Source: Streptomyces sp. NBC_00193 (GTDB lineage: Bacteria; Actinomycetota; Actinomycetes; Streptomycetales; Streptomycetaceae). From it: DNA of 64,000 nt. A program made the translations under genes and the position numbers. The DNA is taken from contig NZ_JAPEMM010000002.1 of the NCBI RefSeq assembly GCF_026342735.1, forward strand, positions 682,001-746,000, read 5' to 3'. Below are positions 58,231 to 64,000 of this stretch, in pieces; positions within the stretch are counted from its first letter, which is position 1; each line of letters opens with the position of its first letter. The notes beneath the pieces were generated by a model. That model ran no database searches. It had not been told where the DNA came from and saw nothing but the letters and a program-made list of their open reading frames with translations.

Positions 58231-59043
58231 ATGGACCGCATGTCCCACGCTGATCTGACCCTTGACCGGTGGCGCTCGTTCACGCTGCCGGATGTCCACC
58301 GGTTCGCCCGGGAAGCCGCCGGCCTGGTGGGTGCCCGGGTGAGCCTGATCGATGCCGCCGAGCACCTCGGCGGCCCGCTCCACCGCGTGTTCGTCGAGCG
58401 GGACGGGCGGGAGTTCGCCCTGATACCCGGGGGAAGCGTCCGGCTCGGGTTCGATCTGGAGGCCTGGGAGCCGACGCCGGAGCAGACCGAGGACTTCGAG
58501 CGGAGCCTGGCCGAGGAGTACGGCTACGGCCCCGATCTCAAGTCCCACCTCGCCGAGTTGCTGAGCCCTCCCCGGACCGTCACCCTCCCGACGGTGTTCA
58601 TGGCCGTGGAGAACGAGCCGCTCGAGGAACCCCCCGCCGACATGCCCGCGGTGCTCGCGGGGCGCGGACTGCGGATGCCCGGCGCCGACGAGTGGGAGCA
58701 CGCCTGCGGGGCCGGGGCGCGCACCCTCTTCCGGTGGGGCGACACCTGCCCGATCGGTGAACCCTCCTACGGCAGCGGCACGTTCGCTCCGCGGTGCGAG
58801 CCCAACGCCTTCGGCCTGCGCATCGCCTACGACTCCTACGCCGCCGAGCTGAGCGGCGACCGCGGCGCCGTCCACGGCGGGGACGGCGGCGAGTCCGTGT
58901 GCGGCGGGTACGGGGACCTGTGGGCCTGGCTGACGCTGGCCACGGCGAACCGCAACCCGGCGATGGCCGAGTTCGTGCACGGCCCGGAGGGCGAGTCCGC
59001 CTGGGAGGCCTTCTCCGTCCGGCCGGTGCTCAGCCTCCGGTGA
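58231..59043 (+). CDS. FGE-sulfatase/SUMF1-like domain protein
   Basis: A 270-residue protein whose C-terminal part has the formylglycine-generating-enzyme-like pattern: LRMPGADEWEHACGAGARTL then RWGDTCP, GSGTFAPRCEPNAFGLRIAY and a closing FSVRPVLSLR. The N-terminal 110 residues are not recognised. True FGE enzymes use two Cys at the active site; this protein has a few Cys, but the pair is not placed as in the enzyme, so it may be one of the many SUMF1-fold relatives with other or no activity. ATG 58231 (or 58240). It overlaps the next gene tail to tail by 14 bp. Confidence 0.7.
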   Translation: MDRMSHADLTLDRWRSFTLPDVHRFAREAAGLVGARVSLIDAAEHLGGPLHRVFVERDGREFALIPGGSVRLGFDLEAWEPTPEQTEDFERSLAEEYGYGPDLKSHLAELLSPPRTVTLPTVFMAVENEPLEEPPADMPAVLAGRGLRMPGADEWEHACGAGARTLFRWGDTCPIGEPSYGSGTFAPRCEPNAFGLRIAYDSYAAELSGDRGAVHGGDGGESVCGGYGDLWAWLTLATANRNPAMAEFVHGPEGESAWEAFSVRPVLSLR

Positions 59044-59863
59044 AGTGCGGAGGGCGGCGCTGCGCCTTGGCGGTGTAGCCCTCGCGGGAGTCCTCCGAGG
59101 TGAGGGTGAGGGCCGCCGTCATCGCCACCCGGTCGAGGGCCGCGGGCAGGGCGGCGTCCGCGTAGGAGTCGATCGCGCGCTTGATGCCCTGGACGGCGAG
59201 CGGGGCGTTGGCCGCGATCTCCGCCGCGAGCGAGCGGGCGACCGCATCCAGCTTCTCCGCGGGGACCACCTGCTGGACGAGGTTCAGCCGCTCCGCCGTG
59301 CGGGCGTCGATGCGGCGGCCGGTCAGGGCCAGGAACTTGGCCCAGCCGGCGCCCGCCTCGCGGGCGATGCGCAGGTCGCCGCCGGCGTCCACCGCCACGC
59401 CCAACTGGGCCTCGGGCAGGGCGAAGACGGCGTCCTCGGCCGCCACCCGGATGTCCGCCATCAGCGCCAGTTCGAAGCCGAAGCCGAGGCAGTACCCCTG
59501 CACGGCCGCCACCACCGGCTGCGGAAGCCGGGCCAGGACCGCGAAGCGTTCGTGGACCCAGCGGATGCCCTCGTAGTAGTTTCGGTTGCGCTCGGCCGCC
59601 GAACCGCCGGTGATCGCGCCGCCCGGGGCCGTCACGTCGATGCCCGCGCAGAACGCCCGGCCCTGGGCCCGCAGCAGGACCACCCGTACGGCGGGATCGA
59701 AGCGGATCCGGTCCGCGAACAGGCCGAGTTGGCGCGTGGACTCCCAGCTCCAGCCGTTGAGCTTCTCCGGCCGGCAGAGGGTGAGTTCCGCGATCCCGTC
59801 CGCGACGTCCAGACGGATCCGTTCCTCACCCTCAGCGATCTCCGTGCTGATGGTGTCGATCAC
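59030..59863 (-). CDS. Enoyl-CoA hydratase/isomerase
   Basis: A 277-residue crotonase-fold enzyme. The oxyanion-hole segments GRAFCAGIDVTAP and VQGYCLGFGFELALMADIRV hold the acyl-CoA thioester. The two catalytic Glu positions of true hydratases are not both clear (DAGGDLRIAREAG replaces one), so it may be an isomerase or another crotonase activity. GTG 59863 is the only in-frame start beside the fold. It would fit the fatty-acid module at 53-57 kb but is separate from it. Its stop lies within the end of the FGE-like gene. Confidence 0.85.
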   Translation of the reverse strand: MIDTISTEIAEGEERIRLDVADGIAELTLCRPEKLNGWSWESTRQLGLFADRIRFDPAVRVVLLRAQGRAFCAGIDVTAPGGAITGGSAAERNRNYYEGIRWVHERFAVLARLPQPVVAAVQGYCLGFGFELALMADIRVAAEDAVFALPEAQLGVAVDAGGDLRIAREAGAGWAKFLALTGRRIDARTAERLNLVQQVVPAEKLDAVARSLAAEIAANAPLAVQGIKRAIDSYADAALPAALDRVAMTAALTLTSEDSREGYTAKAQRRPPHFTGG

Positions 59864-59886
59864 GCGGACACCATAGGGGGCTCCGC

Positions 59887-60651
59887 CTAACGCGGGAAGA
59901 CCTCGAAGGCCACGGCCGGACGCCCGCCGAAACGGGCCGCCGCCTGCTGGGCGTTGCCCGTCAGGAAGGAGCGTACGTACGTCTCCGGGTCCTCGTCCGT
60001 CAGCGCGGCGATGTACGCCTTGTGCTCCATCAGGGACTTCACCGAACGCTCCAGGCCGGGGCCCGCATCGGCCGCGTGCGTGGGCGTCGTGGTGCCGGAC
60101 ACCGCCACCCAGCGGACCCCGTTCCACGGCTCCAGGCCCTGCTCCGTGAGGAGTTCGGGGAAGATCCAGCGGTTGCCCGCGTCGCCCGCCGCGTCCAGGG
60201 TGGCCCGGCCGACCGCCTTGTGGTCCGGGGTGTTCCAGTAGCCGCCGCCCTCGGCCCCGCCCCAGGTGTCGCGGTGGTTCATCGTGATCACCAGCTCGGG
60301 GCGGTGGCGCCGGATGGCGGCCGCGATGTCCCGGCGGAGGTCCAGGCCGTACTCGACGACCCCGTCGCGGTGGTCGAGGAACTCCACCGTGGGCACGCCG
60401 ACGACGGCCGCGCTCGCACGCTGCTCCGCCTCGCGCAGCGGGGCGCACGCGGCGGGGTCGATGGTGTCGATGCCGGCCTCGCCGCGCGTGGCGAGCAGGT
60501 AGACGACCTCGCGGCCGCCGTCCGTCCAGTCCGCGATGGCCGCCGCGCAGCCGTACTCCAAGTCATCCGGGTGCGCCACCACGGCCAGCGCACGCTGCCA
60601 GTCGGTGGGCATGGGCTCCAACAGGGCGGGCCCGTCCAGTCGTTCGTTCAT
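59887..60651 (-). CDS. LmbE/PIG-L family deacetylase
   Basis: A 254-residue zinc deacetylase of the LmbE/PIG-L type. The AHPDD motif (residues 26-30) binds zinc and supplies the base; a third ligand is expected in WNTPDHKAVGRA. Members act on N-acetylglucosaminyl lipids, mycothiol precursors, or antibiotics. It is not MshB-like enough to assign. It lies 23 bp upstream of the hydratase gene on the same strand. Divergent from a metallo-beta-lactamase-fold gene with only 18 bp between start codons. Confidence 0.87.
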   Translation of the reverse strand: MNERLDGPALLEPMPTDWQRALAVVAHPDDLEYGCAAAIADWTDGGREVVYLLATRGEAGIDTIDPAACAPLREAEQRASAAVVGVPTVEFLDHRDGVVEYGLDLRRDIAAAIRRHRPELVITMNHRDTWGGAEGGGYWNTPDHKAVGRATLDAAGDAGNRWIFPELLTEQGLEPWNGVRWVAVSGTTTPTHAADAGPGLERSVKSLMEHKAYIAALTDEDPETYVRSFLTGNAQQAAARFGGRPAVAFEVFPR

Positions 60652-60669
60652 ACGTCGCACAATAGGCGA

Positions 60670-61497
60670 ATGGAGACACAGGGGCAGGTGGTGGCCCTGC
60701 TCGACGCCACCGGGTCGTTCTTCGAGCCAGCGGTCACGGCGTTCCCGGGGGCGGGCGCCGCCGCCTGGGAGCGGGCGGCGCTGCTGGACCCGGGCGCGGC
60801 CGGGCCGGACGGCTCCTGGCGGCTGGACTTCCGGTGCTTCGCCGTGTCCCGGCCGGGCGGCCGCTGGGTGCTGATCGACGCGGGGGTCGGACCGGCACAG
60901 GGCCCGGCGGCCGGCTGGGCCCCGGTGCCGGGGCGGCTGCCCGCCGCGCTCGGGGAGGCGGGGATCGCCCCGGCCGACGTGGAGGCGGTGGTCCTGACCC
61001 ACCTGCACGAGGACCACACCGGCTGGACTCAGGACGCCGCGGGCCGGCCGTTCTTCCCCGACGCGCGGTACCTCGTACAGAGCGCGGAAGTGGCGGCCCT
61101 GGACCGGGCGGATCCCGTGTGGGACTGGACGGTGGCCCCGCTGCGGGCCACCGGACAGCTCCACGAGGTGACCGGCGAGCACCGGCTCGCCCCCGGCATC
61201 ACCCTGCTGCCGACGCCCGGGCACACGCCCGGTCACCAGTCGGTGCTGGTGGAAGGGACGGCCGGGCCCGGTGGCGGAAGCGGGGGCCGGGGCCGGGACG
61301 TCCTGGTCACCGGTGACGTACTGGTCCACGCGGTGCAGCTGGCCGATCCGGCGGTCCCGTACTCCCACGAACGCGACCGGGCCGCTGCCCGCGCCTCGCG
61401 GGAGGAGCTCCTGGCCCTGGCGGTCCGCCGCCGCGCCCTCCTGGCCACCGCGCACCTGACCCGGGCCTTCGTGGAGCCGCCCGAACCGGGCCGTTGA
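60670..61497 (+). CDS. Metallo-beta-lactamase-fold hydrolase
   Basis: A 275-residue MBL-fold enzyme. Zinc ligands in HLHEDHTGW (His111, His113, Asp115, His116), PGHTPGHQS and VTGDVLVHA are intact, giving a di-zinc site. The group resembles AHL lactonases and other small-molecule hydrolases (N-terminal SWRLDFRCFAVS). Substrate unknown. ATG 60670 lies 18 bp from the divergent LmbE start, which means both messages are almost leaderless. No signal peptide. Confidence 0.87.
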   Translation: METQGQVVALLDATGSFFEPAVTAFPGAGAAAWERAALLDPGAAGPDGSWRLDFRCFAVSRPGGRWVLIDAGVGPAQGPAAGWAPVPGRLPAALGEAGIAPADVEAVVLTHLHEDHTGWTQDAAGRPFFPDARYLVQSAEVAALDRADPVWDWTVAPLRATGQLHEVTGEHRLAPGITLLPTPGHTPGHQSVLVEGTAGPGGGSGGRGRDVLVTGDVLVHAVQLADPAVPYSHERDRAAARASREELLALAVRRRALLATAHLTRAFVEPPEPGR

Positions 61498-61591
61498 GGA
61501 CCCCCGGCGCCCCCGCCCGCAGCCGACAGCCGACATGCGACCGCCCGGGAGGCGCCCTAGCATGAAGGATGGCGTTCCGAGGGAGGAAGCC

Positions 61592-62122
61592 ATGGTCCCG
61601 CTCTCAGGCAGGCACACCCCGGGTGGCGCGAAGCGGCGGCCCGTCCGGTCCGTTCGCCTCGTCCGGTTCGTTCGACTCGCGCCCGCGGCCGTACTGGCCT
61701 CCGGCGCCATGCTCCTGACGAACGGCTCCCTGCCCGCCGCGGCCCAGGTCCGCGCCCCCGCGGAGGTCACGGCCGCGGCCGTGACGGCCCTTCCGGCGCG
61801 GGCCGACGACGAGCGGCTCGCACTCGACACCCTCGACGAGGTCGTGCGGGGCGACTTCGCCGCCGTCTCGGCCCGCTTCGACGGGACGCTCCGCCACCAG
61901 GCGTCTCCCGAGGCGCTCGCGCAGGCGTGGAAGGACTACCAGGAGCAGTACGGGCCCTACCGGTCGCACGGGGACCCCCGGCAGGTCACGTCCGTCCACG
62001 GGTCCGTGGTGAACGTGCCCCTCCACATGGAGAAGGGGACCGGAGAGTTCCGCGTCACCTTCAACGAAGGCGGACACCTCATCGGTCTGTACTTCCTCCG
62101 GACGGGCATCCCGGTCCCGTAA
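61592..62122 (+). CDS. Secreted DUF3887-type protein
   Basis: A 176-residue exported protein. A basic stretch and hydrophobic helix (FVRLAPAAVLASGAMLLTNG) give a signal peptide cut near AAAQ. The mature part has the DUF3887 fold: EVVRGDFAAVSARFDGTLRH, EALAQAWKDYQEQYGPYRS and GGHLIGLYFLR. Such domains in Streptomyces are often joined to alpha/beta hydrolases; here it stands alone but precedes a hydrolase gene on the other strand. ATG 61592 has GAGGAAG in front. A ligand-binding role is likely; unknown. Confidence 0.8.
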   Translation: MVPLSGRHTPGGAKRRPVRSVRLVRFVRLAPAAVLASGAMLLTNGSLPAAAQVRAPAEVTAAAVTALPARADDERLALDTLDEVVRGDFAAVSARFDGTLRHQASPEALAQAWKDYQEQYGPYRSHGDPRQVTSVHGSVVNVPLHMEKGTGEFRVTFNEGGHLIGLYFLRTGIPVP

Positions 62123-62159
62123 CTCCCTTGGATTCAGGGGGGTCAGGCCTCGTCGGAGG

Positions 62160-63500
62160 TCAGGCCTCGTCGCGTACGAGCGCCAGCAGCCGGTCCAGGA
62201 CGCGCGGGCCTCCCGCACGTACCCCGTCGTGCTCGAACTCGTCCGTCACCCATGTCTTCAGGCCGCGGATCGCCCGGGCGGTGGCCAGGGAGTGCGCGGT
62301 GTCCACGTACATGTCGTCGTGGTAGACGGCCGCGGCCACCGGCACCTCGTTGACGGCGAGCCGCGCCCGGTCGTACAGCGGGGTCCAGCCGGTGCGGGCC
62401 AGCAGCAGCTCGGCGGTCTCGCGCAGCGGGGCGAGTGCCGGGTCGCAGGCGAAGTGCCAGGGGTGGATGGTCTCGCCGGTGAAGTACAGCGGCTCCGCGC
62501 CCGCGAGGGTCTTCGCGGCGTCGAACCGCGGGAGCCCGGAGCGCACCCGTTCGGCGGCCCAGCCGATGGGCGCGCCCGGGTCCTGGGCGTAGATCGCCTC
62601 GTGGACCAGGGCGTAGAGGGGGTGCCCGGCGAAGGAGAGCTGGGCGTGCACGGCCTCCAGGAAGGCGTCGGAGAGGGCGGGTCCGGCCGGGGTGGGCACG
62701 AAGGCGTCCTCCAGCAGGTAGTGCAGCTGGTGGCTGCCGTCGGATACGCCGAGGAGCAGGCCGAGGGACTGGAAGGCCTCGGCCGTCAGCAGGTATCCGC
62801 CGGGCAGTTCGGCCGGGCGCTCGACGAGGTGGGCGGCGATGCGGCGGGCACGCTCCACGTCCATGGGGTAGCGGGCGTAGTGCGCCCGGTTCTTGCGCTC
62901 GATGCGGGGGTACGCGGCTTCGTACACCTCGGCGGCGGTGGCGTCGAGGGAGGGCAGCCCGCCGGTGATGAGGGCGGCGGCCAGCCCCTCGGGGGCGGCG
63001 CCCAGGTAGTGGGTGACACAGAAGCCGCCGAAGCTCTGGCCGAGGACCGTCCAGGGGGCGCCGCCGGTGAGGAGCGGGCGGATGGTCTCGGCGTCGCGCA
63101 CGATGGAGTCGGCGCGGAAGTGCGCGAGGTACTCGGCCTGCTGCGCGGGGCCGCCGCGCAGCGGCAGGGTCTGCCGGTTGACCGGGGTGGAGCGGCCGGT
63201 CCCGCGCTGGTCGAGCAGCAGCACCCGGTACTCCGCGAGGGCCCGCTCCAGCCACGCCTGCCGGCCGACGAACCGGCGGGCACCGAAGCCGGGTCCGCCC
63301 TCCAGGTAGAGCAGCCAGGGCAGGGACTCCGGGTCCTTGCCGGTGGCGACCAGTTCGCGGGCGTACAGCTCGATCCGCTCGCCGTCGGGGCGGGCGTGGT
63401 CGAGCGGAACGGTGAAGTGGTGGTCGGTGAGGACGACGCCGGGCTGGCGGTAGCTGCCGGAGGCGGCGCTCTCGGAGGGCACGGGGTTCACGGGGGTCAC
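62160..63500 (-). CDS. pip: Proline iminopeptidase-like alpha/beta hydrolase
   Basis: A 446-residue S33-family peptidase. The oxyanion part LLYLEGGPGFGARRF, then LLDQRGTGRSTPVN, the nucleophile Ser156 in TVLGQSFGGFCVTHYL and a late DDMYVDTAHSLATAR segment that supplies Asp/His. It is the long (about 430-residue) form of proline iminopeptidase, without a signal peptide, and should free N-terminal Pro from peptides. GTG 63500. The upstream gene on the same strand is a TetR regulator, 97 bp away, which may control it. Confidence 0.9.
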   Translation of the reverse strand: MTPVNPVPSESAASGSYRQPGVVLTDHHFTVPLDHARPDGERIELYARELVATGKDPESLPWLLYLEGGPGFGARRFVGRQAWLERALAEYRVLLLDQRGTGRSTPVNRQTLPLRGGPAQQAEYLAHFRADSIVRDAETIRPLLTGGAPWTVLGQSFGGFCVTHYLGAAPEGLAAALITGGLPSLDATAAEVYEAAYPRIERKNRAHYARYPMDVERARRIAAHLVERPAELPGGYLLTAEAFQSLGLLLGVSDGSHQLHYLLEDAFVPTPAGPALSDAFLEAVHAQLSFAGHPLYALVHEAIYAQDPGAPIGWAAERVRSGLPRFDAAKTLAGAEPLYFTGETIHPWHFACDPALAPLRETAELLLARTGWTPLYDRARLAVNEVPVAAAVYHDDMYVDTAHSLATARAIRGLKTWVTDEFEHDGVRAGGPRVLDRLLALVRDEA

Positions 63501-63597
63501 GGGAGGTCCCTGGGGTCGGCGCGGTGCGGTGGTGTACGCGGCAGCCGTCCCGGGGCCAGTGGGTGGTGACGAACCGGGACGACGGGCCCGCCCGAGC

Positions 63598-64000
63598 TTA
63601 CGCGAGGCCTCCGGCAGAGGTCGGACCTGCGGATTGCCCGACGACCGATTCGACTCCGTCCAGCATCCGCGCGAGCCCGAACTCGAACAGGGTGTCGAGG
63701 TCGAACTGCTCCTCGCCGAAGAGCGTGGACAGGATCGGGAAGGACCCGGCGGTCTGGATCGTCTCCATCCGCGGCTCGTTGGAGGCCATCCACTCCTCGG
63801 GGGTCATCCCGGTGTCCTGCCGGGCCTGCGACTCCAGCTCGACGGCCGCCGCGACCCCCTGGGCGTATCCGAGGAGAGCGAGGTGGATGTGGATGATCTG
63901 GGTCGGTGTCAGCCCCAGGCCGTTCAGGGCACTGAGAACCCGTTCGGTGTACCGCATCGCGTGGGGCGAGGCCATCGGCCGGGTGAGGGCGGCCATGGCC
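63598..64000 (-). CDS. TetR-family regulator, C-terminal part (cut by window edge)
   Basis: The visible 130 or so residues are the ligand-binding half of a TetR regulator (TetR_C-type): YTERVLSALNGLGLTPTQII, HIHLALLGYAQGVAAAVELE and TLFEFGLARMLDGVESVV. The DNA-binding end lies beyond base 64000, so no start codon should be placed at 63996. It would be upstream of pip on the same strand and could control it. Confidence 0.8.
   Translation of the reverse strand, partial: AMAALTRPMASPHAMRYTERVLSALNGLGLTPTQIIHIHLALLGYAQGVAAAVELESQARQDTGMTPEEWMASNEPRMETIQTAGSFPILSTLFGEEQFDLDTLFEFGLARMLDGVESVVGQSAGPTSAGGLA

Overview
The window looks like chromosomal DNA of a Streptomyces or close relative. GC is very high throughout, GTG and TTG starts are common, and genus-typical genes are present: a short chaplin, two tyrosinase/caddie pairs, a GH18 chitinase behind a DasR-type box, ECF-sigma fusions, and many IclR/GntR/TetR/XRE regulators. 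It holds about 60 genes on both strands, one tRNA-Trp, one cobalamin riboswitch and one IS5-family insertion sequence. There is no CRISPR array, rRNA, prophage or classical antibiotic cluster.

Left part (1-22.7 kb). A VOC protein is followed by a btuFCD-like ABC transporter that reads leftward behind a cobalamin riboswitch. Next come an XRE regulator and an IS5-family element that sits exactly at the stop codon of a frameshifted, secreted FG-GAP protein gene. tRNA-Trp with its terminator, an ankyrin protein, a DUF4352 protein and a chitinase follow. Two tandem serpins and an aldo/keto reductase come next. A KDG kinase/KDPG aldolase operon then faces its IclR regulator across a perfect inverted repeat. 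Beyond are a membrane P-loop/TPR protein, an S66 (MccF/LD-carboxypeptidase) peptidase, an alpha/beta hydrolase that has lost its nucleophile elbow, and an HTH/DUF4180 gene pair.

Middle (22.7-41 kb). This part holds an ECF sigma factor fused through a zinc-binding motif, a membrane helix and a Pro/Ser linker to an extracytoplasmic CAP domain. A DEAD-family helicase with helicase-associated repeats and a glutamate decarboxylase follow. Next are melC1-melC2 and a CitA/DctB-type two-component system divergent from a dctA-type dicarboxylate carrier, with a Crp-like site between. A subtilisin-like protease with a P domain and an FhuF-like iron-sulfur protein come next. The region ends in an amino-sugar module: an SIS isomerase/deaminase and a PTS EIIC divergent from a GntR regulator, with phased AGTGGT repeats between them.

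Right part (41-64 kb). Mostly single genes for hydrolases, acetyltransferases and secreted proteins (TolB-like, phosphoesterase, two esterases, chaplin), then the second tyrosinase pair (melD2/melD1) and a TRIC-type channel protein. An HTH regulator and an alpha/beta hydrolase diverge from a 36-bp perfect palindrome. A lipid-degradation block follows: two translationally coupled acyl-CoA dehydrogenases and a quinone oxidoreductase facing a 2,4-dienoyl-CoA reductase-like SDR and a TetR regulator, then an enoyl-CoA hydratase. The end holds LmbE and metallo-beta-lactamase-fold genes, a DUF3887 protein, a proline iminopeptidase-like hydrolase and a TetR gene cut by the window edge.

The strongest leads are the sigma-ZAS-TM-CAP fusion, the tandem serpins with divergent reactive loops, the 36-bp palindrome between the HTH gene and its hydrolase, and the helically phased GntR operator array. 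All functional calls rest on reading motifs by eye; no database search was run.
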